DNA of 14,406 bases from Methylococcaceae bacterium (GCA_947505055.1 CANNLO010000087.1:1-14406), one strand, 5' to 3'; shown: positions 7,468-14,406, counted from the stretch's first letter. Numbers and translations are program-made. Notes: generated from the sequence alone by a model not told the origin.

Positions 7468-8481
7468 TTAAAAATATTTAACTCCATCAATAGAATCAGG
7501 TTTTAAATTTAAAAAATAGCCTAATGCTAACTGCCCTGGGTAATAAAAAACTACTCCGTAATGAAACGTGCCTACAATAAGAATTAGAAGTGGCAGCCAA
7601 TTTAATTTATTTATATTTAACGCAAGAAATATGAAAAATAAAAATAGCCCTGCTAGACCATTATATTTAAGAAAAATAAGTGCAGCAAAATCACCGCCTG
7701 CCCCTCCATCAGCTGCCTGTAATGCATCCCCAAATAACAAGAAATCTGGGGAGATTTCATTTCTAATTTGTTCAATTTTAAAATCAAACAAATACGATAT
7801 ATAACCAAGTGATATTTTATAAATATCCCCAAAGTAAATTACCAAAATTATTATTGGGATAATAAATAAATATAAAATTCTGGATGATCGTGCTAAAAAA
7901 TAAATAATAGCTGCAATAAATCCGCTGCCCGACATGCACACCGAAACTGCAGAAATAACAACCGTTTTACCCCGCCAACCCAAGCTAGAGACTGCAAGAA
8001 AAGCCATTAATATTACGCTTGTAACAGATGCGTTTCCACCGAAGCTATAAGGTCTCTGGTATCCTTCAGACACAAAATGTGATGCAGCTTCAGCTGGTGG
8101 AAAATTAGGCAAATATTGTGCTGAAATTATTGTATTAATTAATACAGCTTCAGCTATAGTAAGCAAGCTGAGAATAATTAATAATTTGTCAGCGTTAATC
8201 TTAATTCCAGATTTAAATAACAAGTAAAAAAGAATAAACCCCCAATATAATCGAATGAAATATAGCCCATCATAAAACCCAATCTGACCAAGCTTTAAAA
8301 TTATGTACGATGAAAAACTTATTCCAAATACAATCCCCAAAAAACTGAAGCGACCAACCAACGATCTGCCAGCCAATAGATAAGTAATGAATGCTGCTGG
8401 CCCTAAGTAATAGTAGACAAAGGGCAGGTAAGATATTATATTTTTAATGCGCCATCTCATATTACTCTCTTTTTCAATCAT
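7468..8481 (-). CDS. Multi-TM membrane protein, putative O-antigen/polysaccharide polymerase (Wzy)
   Basis: A very hydrophobic 337-residue protein with roughly nine to ten membrane segments (near 19-38, 45-63, 72-90, 99-120, 152-168, 172-197, 202-218, 265-288, 293-313). Two polar loops, about 121-150 and 218-264, would face the periplasm. The first contains YQRPYSFGGNAS (141-152), like the Arg/Pro/Gly/Phe pattern of Wzy-type loops. Near the end, KYNGLAGLFLFF (272-283) resembles the conserved Gly-rich segment close to the C-terminus of polymerases. Wzy proteins share little sequence, so the call rests on topology and position among three glycosyltransferase genes. The gene is visibly more A+T-rich than its neighbours. 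ATG at 8481 is given; a second ATG at 8460, preceded by AGAGAG, is an equally good start. A flippase is the main alternative but would usually be longer with about 12 spans. Confidence 0.65.
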   Translation of the reverse strand: MIEKESNMRWRIKNIISYLPFVYYYLGPAAFITYLLAGRSLVGRFSFLGIVFGISFSSYIILKLGQIGFYDGLYFIRLYWGFILFYLLFKSGIKINADKLLIILSLLTIAEAVLINTIISAQYLPNFPPAEAASHFVSEGYQRPYSFGGNASVTSVILMAFLAVSSLGWRGKTVVISAVSVCMSGSGFIAAIIYFLARSSRILYLFIIPIIILVIYFGDIYKISLGYISYLFDFKIEQIRNEISPDFLLFGDALQAADGGAGGDFAALIFLKYNGLAGLFLFFIFLALNINKLNWLPLLILIVGTFHYGVVFYYPGQLALGYFLNLKPDSIDGVKYF

Positions 8482-8574
8482 GCTTTTTGGACTTCACCCG
8501 CTTTAGTAGACGTTAATTAACTTTCACTTTATAACTTTCAAAGACCATCGGACCCAGTTAACCTTTAGAATCAA

Positions 8575-9372
8575 TCATCTTCCAACCAAGCGATAAATGA
8601 TATACTTTAAGTACTGGAATCCAATATTTGGCCACACTAAAGATTGCGAAATACCCAGCATTGGAGCCACACTTTTAACAGTGCGAATTGCGCGTAATGT
8701 CTCATTAGCGCGGTTCCCTGCAATATTGTTTGAGTGAATTCGATATCGAATAAGCGAAGCTTCAATCCCAAAAATAATATAATGCTTCGCTACTCTGAGC
8801 CACATTTCATAATCCTCCCTAATGAGTGAATTTTCGGATAACAACCCCAACACTTGAAAAACGTTACGACGAACCATCACACTAGAATTAGGAATGTAAT
8901 TACCACGAAGCAACTCTAAAAAATGGTTTCGACGAACATTACGACGATTCATACGCCGCGCAATTATTTTTTGATTAACAAATGATTCAGCGTGTGTATA
9001 ACACAGCATGACATGAACGTTTTGCTCTAAGAAGCTTACTTGTTGATAGAGTTTATCTGGAAACCATAAATCATCGTCATCACAGAAAGCTACATACCTT
9101 CCCTTCGCCTGTCCAATGCCATAATTTCTATTAACGGCAATAATCCCATTATTTGGATTTTTAAAATATCGAATACGAGAATCTTGCATCCCCGTCACAA
9201 GCTCTTCAGTATCATCCACAGACATATTATCAACAACAATCAGCTCGAAACCATTGAAAGTCTGAGACAAAATAGACTCTAGCGTTTCTAATAACAGCTT
9301 TGATCGATTAAAAGTTGTAACGATTACTGAAACACATGGTTCATTAGCGTCATAGCAATCCATGTTATTCAT
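8575..9372 (-). CDS. Family 2 (GT-A) glycosyltransferase
   Basis: An inverting GT-A glycosyltransferase of 265 residues, expected to add a sugar to the lipid-linked repeat unit in the cytoplasm. The fold begins at CVSVIVTTFNRSKLLLETLE (13-32), followed by FELIVVDNMSVDDT (42-55) and the nucleotide/metal-binding aspartates in AFCDDDDLW (95-103). The acceptor-side acidic pair lies in REDYEMWLRVA (185-195), and the C-terminal tail is short and hydrophobic/basic. All expected GT2 landmarks are present. Its ATG shares one base with the stop of the upstream SDR gene (TGATG at 9370-9374), so the two are translationally coupled. A second ATG at 9363 is possible. About 93 non-coding bases follow before the Wzy-like gene; they contain only a 10-bp palindrome, GTTAATTAAC (8512-8521). 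Donor specificity cannot be assigned. Confidence 0.92.
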   Translation of the reverse strand: MNNMDCYDANEPCVSVIVTTFNRSKLLLETLESILSQTFNGFELIVVDNMSVDDTEELVTGMQDSRIRYFKNPNNGIIAVNRNYGIGQAKGRYVAFCDDDDLWFPDKLYQQVSFLEQNVHVMLCYTHAESFVNQKIIARRMNRRNVRRNHFLELLRGNYIPNSSVMVRRNVFQVLGLLSENSLIREDYEMWLRVAKHYIIFGIEASLIRYRIHSNNIAGNRANETLRAIRTVKSVAPMLGISQSLVWPNIGFQYLKYIIYRLVGR

Positions 9373-10319
9373 CAGCTAATCCCAAATTCTTTACAACACA
9401 TAGAAAGTGTTGAGTCAATTTCTTCTTCCTCGCGGCTCTGCATTAGAAATCCAATTGATTCTAGTTTGGTTATTTCATACTTAAACGGGGATGCAAATTC
9501 ATAATCTGATATTTCAATTTTTTCAATTAGAGGTATGTAGCCTAATAGATAATCACACCGTTGCTGAATCATTTTAGTCATATCAAGTACTGATTTTGAC
9601 ACACCGGCACCGATATTAAATATCCCGACTTGTTTAGATTTCTCGTTATTTAATATAAAATATTCGACCACACGAGAAATTTCAGTCATACCAATAAAAT
9701 CCCGTTGTTGTAATCCATTTGTTTTCAAAACTAACTTGTGAGTTTGTACCGCTTGCCGACACAGGTCATTAACCAGTAACATCCAACAATTCACATCTTT
9801 ATGCATCGGTGCACCATAAACATTAGACAAACGCAAGACAATGCCGCGCATTACCCCCCTTTGACTTGCTGTTAATACTGCGTGCTCCCCTGCAAGGTGT
9901 GATGTAGCGTAAGGGTGGAGATTTCTAGGGCAAGTGTCCTCAGTGATTGTACCCACGAGAGGACTGGAATAGACATGCGCGGTAGATAAATAAATGAAAT
10001 ATTGCACACCAGTTCTATTTGCTGCTGCAACTAATCTTGTGGTTGCCAATCCATTAAAAGCCAATGCCGCTGCTGGGTCAGCGGTACATTCTTGCGCATT
10101 CATGCCCGCCGCATGAATTACTACATCAACTCCATCGCAACTGCGCTCAAGCGATCTTTCATCATCCCACGCTATTTTTGCCACATTAGCTTGTGGCAAC
10201 CAATCTGGGACAAGCATTGAATGGCGGGTACCGAGTATGATTTGATGTCCAGCTTGCGCCAAATGAACAGCCAATCGGCCACCAACAAAACCAAAGCCAC
10301 CGGTAATGAGTATGCGCAT
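9372..10319 (-). CDS. NAD(P)-dependent SDR epimerase/reductase, probably acting on a CDP-4-keto-6-deoxyhexose
   Basis: An extended short-chain dehydrogenase of 315 residues. The nucleotide-binding motif is ITGGFGFVGGRLA (5-17), IHAAGMNAQE (68-77) follows, and the catalytic segment has YLSTAHVYSS (110-119) and HPYATSHLAGE (135-145). The classical Tyr-x3-Lys pair is here Tyr137-x3-His141; the codon is CAC at 9897-9899, so this is not a reading-frame artefact. FNIGAGVSKSV (234-244) is the usual C-terminal sugar-binding element. It lies seven bases downstream of rfbF and is coupled to the GT2 gene after it. By position it would be the 4-ketoreductase, or an epimerase, finishing the CDP-6-deoxyhexose made by the RfbF/RfbG/cupin cassette. 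That role is inference. A His in place of Lys may be a subfamily trait; I recall relatives with YAxSH, but this is memory. Confidence 0.88.
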   Translation of the reverse strand: MRILITGGFGFVGGRLAVHLAQAGHQIILGTRHSMLVPDWLPQANVAKIAWDDERSLERSCDGVDVVIHAAGMNAQECTADPAAALAFNGLATTRLVAAANRTGVQYFIYLSTAHVYSSPLVGTITEDTCPRNLHPYATSHLAGEHAVLTASQRGVMRGIVLRLSNVYGAPMHKDVNCWMLLVNDLCRQAVQTHKLVLKTNGLQQRDFIGMTEISRVVEYFILNNEKSKQVGIFNIGAGVSKSVLDMTKMIQQRCDYLLGYIPLIEKIEISDYEFASPFKYEITKLESIGFLMQSREEEEIDSTLSMCCKEFGIS

Positions 10320-10326
10320 CGTTAAA

Positions 10327-11088
10327 CTAAACTACCCACGGCGCACCCTTTGCCCAGAGAGATTCGAGTAGTTCATGGTCACGTTTAGTATCCATGCAGT
10401 GCCAAAATCCATCATGACGATACGCCATCAACTCTCCTGCTTGAGTAGCTTTTTCTAATGGCTCACGCTCTAGTAGCGTGCTATCACCCGCAATTAAATC
10501 AAAAAATGCAGGCTCAAACACAAAATAACCACCATTAATCCAACCATCGTGCATTTGCGGTTTTTCCTGAAAACTCGCTACACGCGGACCATCCATTTCA
10601 AGCTCGCCAAAGCGTGCTGCTGGGCGAACCGCGGACACGGTAACCATTTTTCCATGACTGCGATGAAAAGCTAATAATGCATCTAAATCGATATCAGCAA
10701 CACCATCTCCATAGGTCAGCATACAGGTCTCATTGCCAATGAACGATTGCATACGCTTTACACGCCCCCCCGTCATAGAGGCGTCGCCAGTATTCACCAA
10801 GGTTACCTTCCAATCCACAGGGTCAACTTGGTGAGGCGTTATACTTCCAGATGCAAGGTCAACCGTAAAGTCGGCATTTAGTGCACGATAATTAAGAAAA
10901 TACTCCTTAATAACTTCTGCTTTGTAACCCAAGGCAACATAAAAGTCTTTATGTCCAAAGCGCGCATAAGTTTGCATAATGTGCCAAAGAATCGGCTTGC
11001 CACCGACCGGCACCATCGGCTTAGGGATTACATCAGTATATTCAGCCAAACGTGTACCAAAACCGCCTGCCAAGAGAATTACTTTCAT
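10327..11088 (-). CDS. rfbF: Glucose-1-phosphate cytidylyltransferase RfbF
   Basis: RfbF makes CDP-glucose and pyrophosphate from CTP and glucose-1-phosphate, the entry point of CDP-deoxysugar synthesis. The 253 residues match the family's usual length of about 257. Diagnostic parts are the pyrophosphorylase loop LAGGFGTRLAEYTDVIPKPM (6-25), the GGKPILWHIM block (29-38), the metal-binding TYGDGVADID (125-134), SFQEKPQ (172-178), WINGGYFVFEP (183-193) and the C-terminal GFWHCMDTKRDHELLE (227-242). The TDVIPKPM variant and the WHCMDTKRD ending separate it from RfbA and GalU. Its start overlaps the cupin gene's stop by four bases (ATGA, 11085-11088), so translation is coupled. It sits in an rfbG-cupin-rfbF-SDR cassette and is clearly the partner of rfbG. 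Confidence 0.97.
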   Translation of the reverse strand: MKVILLAGGFGTRLAEYTDVIPKPMVPVGGKPILWHIMQTYARFGHKDFYVALGYKAEVIKEYFLNYRALNADFTVDLASGSITPHQVDPVDWKVTLVNTGDASMTGGRVKRMQSFIGNETCMLTYGDGVADIDLDALLAFHRSHGKMVTVSAVRPAARFGELEMDGPRVASFQEKPQMHDGWINGGYFVFEPAFFDLIAGDSTLLEREPLEKATQAGELMAYRHDGFWHCMDTKRDHELLESLWAKGAPWVV

Positions 11089-11522
11089 AGATTATTCCAG
11101 TCGTAATTAATATCAGTTAGTGCTAGGCGCTCTACTTCGTTTGGGTCATGTGAGATGTTAGCGATATTCAGCACCAGACTTTGTGGTGCGTACAAGCCTT
11201 GAAAACCAAACCAGATTCCTGGTGGCACAGTAATACGTGCGTAGCTATTCACACCTATCTCATCAACCCGAAACTCTTCTACTCCAGTAACAGCATTAAC
11301 AGAGCGGAACACAAATCTCACTTGCCCCACCGGCACCACCACATTCATGACCATCTGCGTATGGCGCTTCCAAGCCTTAATTGCACCAGCAGACACCCAA
11401 GAAAAATAAGCCTCTCCATAACCTGCATATCCAGCGTCACTTTGCTTCATAGCATGCAACACATCACCACCTGCGGTCTCAATCCGCCTTAATGGCGTCA
11501 CTAAAATATCGGCAAGCTTCAT
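11085..11522 (-). CDS. Cupin-fold sugar epimerase-like protein (RmlC/RfbC-related) in the CDP-sugar cassette
   Basis: A short single-domain cupin of 145 residues, related to dTDP-4-dehydrorhamnose 3,5-epimerase but shorter than RmlC (about 180). Conserved parts are LRRIETAGGDVLHAMK (14-29 counting from the 11531 ATG), AIKAWKRHTQMVMNVVVPVG (50-69) with His57 as the likely catalytic His, and YARITVPPGIWFGFQG (97-112), where RmlC has a Pro-x-Gly-x-Ala-His-Gly-Phe pattern. The Ala-His of that motif is replaced by Trp-Phe, so chemistry may be limited to one carbon. Placed between rfbG and rfbF, it most likely epimerises CDP-4-keto-6-deoxyglucose at C3 and/or C5; this is inference. I chose ATG 11522 because it overlaps the rfbG stop as ATGA and has GGG four bases upstream. 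ATG 11531 would add three residues. A 3,4-ketoisomerase is an alternative. Confidence 0.85.
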   Translation of the reverse strand: MKLADILVTPLRRIETAGGDVLHAMKQSDAGYAGYGEAYFSWVSAGAIKAWKRHTQMVMNVVVPVGQVRFVFRSVNAVTGVEEFRVDEIGVNSYARITVPPGIWFGFQGLYAPQSLVLNIANISHDPNEVERLALTDINYDWNNL

Positions 11523-12613
11523 TGTGCCCATGCCAAACCATGTTTTTTAGCAATCGCCGTATAAGCAGCTATCTGCGCGTTGGTCGTCGTGGCAATCTTT
11601 GCAGGTTTTTGATAATAAGCTCGGTACCATTCCGCTGTCATTTGTACTGTATCTTGAAAACCCATCACCGCATGCCACTGCAAATAGTGAAGAGACTTAT
11701 CACAATTAAGTTTAAGTAAGCCAGACTCATAAGGACCCGCCACCGAACCTGATACATCTTGCCAGCGCACTTGTTCCCAATGCAAAGACATCTGCTGAAC
11801 CAACTCCAAAACACTATGATTTTGCTGAGCTTGTGGTCCAAAATTGAATGGTTCACCATGCAATTCAGGCCGCTGAGACAAAGCAATCGCAAGACTTAAA
11901 TAACCACTCAATGGCTCCAGCACATGTTGCCAAGGGCGTGTAGAATGTGGATTACGTAATTCAACCAAATTATCACTAGACCATGCCTTCACACAATCAG
12001 GAACGATACGATCTGCGGCCCAATCACCACCGCCAATCACATTGCCTGCACGTGCCGAGGCTATGCGAACCTTGCTGCTCGCTTTGGGAAAGTACGATTT
12101 TATATGGGAACGTATGGCCAACTCCGCAGCACCTTTTGATGCACTGTAGGGATCTGGCCCACCCATAGCATCGGTCTCACGGTAACCCCACACCCACTCA
12201 ACATTATCATAACATTTGTCACTGGTAATAATGACTGCAGCACAGGGCTTATCAAATTTCCGCAAAGCCTCAAGCACATGGAGAGTTCCTACTACGTTAG
12301 TCTGCCAAGTTTCTAGGGGATCTTCATAAGAACGCCTAACCAAAGCTTGCGCCGCGAGATGAAAAAGAAAATCTGGCTTTGCTGAAACAATGGCTTCTTC
12401 TAATGCTTCACGATTGCGAATATCAATACGTAAATCCACCATTCCATCCGGCAAACTTGCTGCAATAAAATGAGATGGGTCGGTCGGTGGATCAAGTGAA
12501 ATTCCTACTACTTTAGCACCTAATTGTTTCAACCAAGCAGTCAACCAAGCGCCTTTAAAGCCAGTGTGTCCGGTGAGCACGACAGTTTTATTTTGGAAAT
12601 TATCTAGCAACAT
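11519..12613 (-). CDS. rfbG: CDP-glucose 4,6-dehydratase RfbG
   Basis: RfbG converts CDP-glucose to CDP-4-keto-6-deoxyglucose using bound NAD+ in the cytoplasm. The protein is 364 residues from the start chosen here, close to the family norm of about 360. It shows the cofactor loop VLTGHTGFKGAWLTAWL (12-28), FHLAAQALVRRSYEDP (84-99), the catalytic ITSDKCYDN (129-137), and GPDPYSASKGAAELA (153-167) with the Tyr156-x3-Lys160 pair. ARAGNVIGGGDWAADRIVPD (187-206) is diagnostic of this dehydratase. ATG 12613 is preceded by AGGAA at ideal spacing, while the upstream in-frame ATG at 12628 has no ribosome site and would overlap the GT2 gene further. The stop overlaps the cupin start by four bases. 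Together with rfbF this firmly indicates a CDP-activated 6-deoxysugar branch. Confidence 0.97.
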   Translation of the reverse strand: MLLDNFQNKTVVLTGHTGFKGAWLTAWLKQLGAKVVGISLDPPTDPSHFIAASLPDGMVDLRIDIRNREALEEAIVSAKPDFLFHLAAQALVRRSYEDPLETWQTNVVGTLHVLEALRKFDKPCAAVIITSDKCYDNVEWVWGYRETDAMGGPDPYSASKGAAELAIRSHIKSYFPKASSKVRIASARAGNVIGGGDWAADRIVPDCVKAWSSDNLVELRNPHSTRPWQHVLEPLSGYLSLAIALSQRPELHGEPFNFGPQAQQNHSVLELVQQMSLHWEQVRWQDVSGSVAGPYESGLLKLNCDKSLHYLQWHAVMGFQDTVQMTAEWYRAYYQKPAKIATTTNAQIAAYTAIAKKHGLAWAQ

Positions 12614-13613
12614 TGAGCTTCCTAACATAGTGCAATTTTGTGTAAATATTATTTATAATCTTAAAAGGTAAGTGCATTGCCCTGAGCATAAAAGCCAACG
12701 GAAAATAAACTATTGCAATAGCATCAAATCGCAAAACAACCTTTAAAAGATAAGTAAAACTTAAAATCCCGCTAAATGAAGGGCGTAATATATGCGAAGA
12801 CCAAAGATACATCACATGAAGCCTATATTTAATGTGCTCTTTAAAAGTTAAATCAAGCAATGTAATTTCTGTTAGTAATAGACCTATAATTTCTTCATAC
12901 AATATTCGCTCTTTAGTGCTACTGCGAATGGTAGTTTTATGCTGTCGAAATTCATTCAATGGTTGGGAAACATATGCAACATCGTAATTTTCCACAACTT
13001 TAAAAAATAACGCCCAATCTGAGCACACTCGGTAAGCTGAAGTTAACCCGCCAGCAGACTTATAGCATTCTCTACGAAATAAAGCTGCACTAAGATTTGG
13101 AATGACACAAGAATGTAATAAAAAACGGCCCATCTCTTTTTGGTTGAGCAACACATCGTTATTACATCTAATTTTAAACGCCTCCTCTCTAACTAAAAAA
13201 TCATCTCCAATTAACTTCCCATCCTCATCAATCATGGAGCTACGACAGAATGAAATCCCCGCTGTAGGATTTTCGTACATCCCTTTAACCAGTTGCTCAA
13301 TCATTTTTGGTTCACATGAATCATCACAATTGGCAAAAATAATAAATTCACCCGATGATATTGCTACACCCTGATTACTCACTGCAACCCAACCACCATT
13401 CTTCTCGCTGATAATTAACTTAACCTTGGGATGAGTTTCATACTTGCGCAAAACCTCAACACTTCCATCAGTGGAGCAATCATCAATTACTAATATCTCT
13501 ATGTTTTGGTAGGTCTGTTTAATCAAGCTATCCATGCGCTGTTCAAGATACTCAGCATGGTTATAGCTTGCCACCACAACACTCACCAAGCCAGAATTAA
13601 CCACATCGCTCAT
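12600..13613 (-). CDS. Family 2 (GT-A) glycosyltransferase with hydrophobic C-terminal tail
   Basis: A GT-A glycosyltransferase of 337 residues. The catalytic domain has VSVVVASYNHAEYLEQRMDS (10-29), IEILVIDDCSTDGS (38-51), the donor-binding FANCDDSCEP (93-102) and the acceptor-side SDWALFFKV (198-206). The region after about residue 260 is hydrophobic and basic (for example AIAIVYFPLAFMLRAMHLPF, 298-317) and could attach the enzyme to the inner face of the membrane, where lipid-linked intermediates are assembled. Its ATG overlaps the stop of the upstream SDR gene by four bases (13610-13613), and its own 3' end overlaps rfbG by 14 bases, so it is embedded in the operon by translational coupling. 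Position next to rfbG suggests a CDP-sugar or dTDP-sugar donor, but this is only guilt by association. Confidence 0.9.
   Translation of the reverse strand: MSDVVNSGLVSVVVASYNHAEYLEQRMDSLIKQTYQNIEILVIDDCSTDGSVEVLRKYETHPKVKLIISEKNGGWVAVSNQGVAISSGEFIIFANCDDSCEPKMIEQLVKGMYENPTAGISFCRSSMIDEDGKLIGDDFLVREEAFKIRCNNDVLLNQKEMGRFLLHSCVIPNLSAALFRRECYKSAGGLTSAYRVCSDWALFFKVVENYDVAYVSQPLNEFRQHKTTIRSSTKERILYEEIIGLLLTEITLLDLTFKEHIKYRLHVMYLWSSHILRPSFSGILSFTYLLKVVLRFDAIAIVYFPLAFMLRAMHLPFKIINNIYTKLHYVRKLNVAR
12619..12623 (-). promoter_or_regulatory. Ribosome binding site deciding the rfbG start
   Basis: AGGAA on the minus strand lies five bases before the ATG at 12613 and inside the 3' end of the next-downstream frame of the GT2 operon junction. 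No comparable site precedes the alternative ATG at 12628, so the later start is preferred. Confidence 0.6.
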
Positions 13614-14406
13614 TTAAACAATCCTTTTGATTTCAACTCTTGCAAACTTTGCTCATACAGATCAACCTGAACTTGTTCGGTTTTAACCCAATCAACAAAA
13701 TTAGCTAGACCCTGCTCAATTGAAACTGTCGGTTCAAAACCAAAGATTTTTTTCACCTTACTAAGATCAGCATAATTATGGCGAATATCCCCGACTCTAA
13801 ACTGCCCAGATATTGTGGTTAGCACATTTACGTTTAATAGCTCTTGCAATGTATTTGCAATAGTCAAAACATCGGTAGCCACACCAGCACCCACATTAAA
13901 AACATCCACTAACGACTTATCATATTCCACCGCTCGGGCAGTGATTGAAACAACATCGTCAATGTAAACAAAGTCCCTGCTTTCTTTACCATCTTCAAAT
14001 ATATTAATTGCACTCTGATTACGAATACGAGTCGAGAATATTGAAAGAATTCCCGTATAAGGATTTGACAACGACTGACCTGGCCCATAGACATTTTGAT
14101 AGCGAAAAGCAATTGCAGATATGCCTAGCGCCTTGCCAACAGTGAGCACCAATTGCTCCTGCGTCAACTTGGATACTCCATAAACAGAACTTGGTCGAAC
14201 GGGTGTTTCCTCATCTGTAGCCACAAGCTCTGCAGATAATCCACACACAGGGCAATGAACATCAAAGTCACCTTTTTCCATATCCATAGCAGAACGAGCA
14301 GGTGGATATACAAAGCCATGCTGACTACACAGATACTTCCCCTCACCATAAACAGCTCGAGAGGATGCCACCACAATTTTTTTAACGGGGAATGGTTGAT
14401 TAGCAA
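13610..14406 (-). CDS. NAD-dependent epimerase/dehydratase (SDR) with Cys/His-rich insertion; partial, N-terminus beyond the right edge
   Basis: The frame is open to the right edge. Residues before the GTG at 14372-14374 continue the fold (NQPFPVKKIVVASSRAVYGE), so the gene is cut by the window and that GTG is not a start. The Rossmann cofactor motif lies outside. Visible are SSRAVYGEG, SSVYGVSK with the Tyr-x3-Lys pair, FRYQNVYGPGQS, SRDFVYIDDV and VFNVGAGVATDV, the standard order of an extended SDR nucleotide-sugar epimerase. Between the catalytic Ser and Tyr is an insertion with Cys-x2-His (14319-14329) and Cys-x2-Cys (14243-14254), resembling a small zinc-binding knuckle. I recall this insertion in epimerases annotated as dTDP-L-rhamnose 4-epimerase (WbiB-like). 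That would fit the nearby rfbA, but it is a tentative match. The stop overlaps the GT2 start by four bases. Confidence 0.88.
   Translation of the reverse strand, partial: ANQPFPVKKIVVASSRAVYGEGKYLCSQHGFVYPPARSAMDMEKGDFDVHCPVCGLSAELVATDEETPVRPSSVYGVSKLTQEQLVLTVGKALGISAIAFRYQNVYGPGQSLSNPYTGILSIFSTRIRNQSAINIFEDGKESRDFVYIDDVVSITARAVEYDKSLVDVFNVGAGVATDVLTIANTLQELLNVNVLTTISGQFRVGDIRHNYADLSKVKKIFGFEPTVSIEQGLANFVDWVKTEQVQVDLYEQSLQELKSKGLFK

Noticed and set aside
8512..8521. 10-bp palindrome GTTAATTAAC in the gap before the Wzy-like gene
   Set aside because: It is a short A/T-rich palindrome expected by chance in such DNA; no second copy or operator context was seen.
11181..11492. Plus-strand open frame of 103 codons
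   Set aside because: It is antisense to the cupin gene, has low-complexity Ser/His-rich composition, and shows no family feature; it is a shadow of the coding strand.
14372..14374. GTG as a start for the right-edge SDR
   Set aside because: The frame continues upstream to the window edge with residues matching the SDR fold, so the GTG is an internal valine codon.
14164..14406. Second minus-strand open frame overlapping the partial SDR gene
   Set aside because: It is out of frame with the SDR, whose catalytic motifs and ATGA junction fix the true frame.
1..14406. CRISPR arrays, tRNA/rRNA genes, insertion sequences, toxin-antitoxin or phage-defence genes
   Set aside because: I looked for repeat-spacer patterns, transposase motifs, terminal inverted repeats and RNA folds on both strands and found none; the content is polysaccharide synthesis plus the trio at 811-4027.

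Overview
The window is part of a surface-polysaccharide (O-antigen or capsule type) biosynthesis locus. The organism is probably a moderately AT-rich proteobacterium. I infer this from the gene families, the Gram-negative style signal peptide and membrane proteins, and the tightly overlapping operon; nothing here fixes a genus. There is no rRNA, tRNA, CRISPR array, transposase or phage gene. Three nucleotide-sugar activation chemistries occur together: dTDP (rfbA), CDP (rfbF/rfbG) and UDP (a membrane 4,6-dehydratase).

Layout. (1) 1-642, minus: the 5' part of rfbA, running off the left edge. (2) 643-810: a divergent intergenic region with an 8-bp tandem repeat. (3) 811-4027, plus: a compact three-gene unit of a small secreted or membrane 'DPGTGS' protein, a two-domain protein with an apparent kinase-like N-terminus and a SAM methyltransferase C-terminus, and a five-TM alkaline-phosphatase-superfamily (sulfatase/phosphotransferase-like) protein. 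This is the least explained part of the window. (4) 4028-4176: a convergent gap with a candidate terminator hairpin. (5) 4177-14406, minus: a ten-gene assembly operon. In transcription order it holds a partial SDR epimerase, a GT2 glycosyltransferase, rfbG, a cupin epimerase-like protein, rfbF, a second SDR, a second GT2, a multi-TM putative Wzy polymerase, a GT4 glycosyltransferase, and a WbpM/CapD-type UDP-sugar 4,6-dehydratase.

How the genes fit together. RfbF and RfbG should make CDP-4-keto-6-deoxyglucose. The cupin and the adjacent SDR plausibly epimerise and reduce it to a CDP-6-deoxyhexose. The deaminase-like RfbH needed for 3,6-dideoxyhexoses is not seen in the window. The WbpM-like enzyme would supply a UDP-6-deoxy-4-keto-HexNAc precursor, and RfbA would supply dTDP-glucose for rhamnose-type sugars. 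The three glycosyltransferases would build a repeat unit and the Wzy candidate would polymerise it. A Wzx flippase, an initiating glycosylphosphotransferase and rmlB/C/D are absent and presumably lie outside the window. The plus-strand trio looks like a separate module that could modify or terminate a glycan or lipid with a phosphate- or methyl-containing group. That role is inference.
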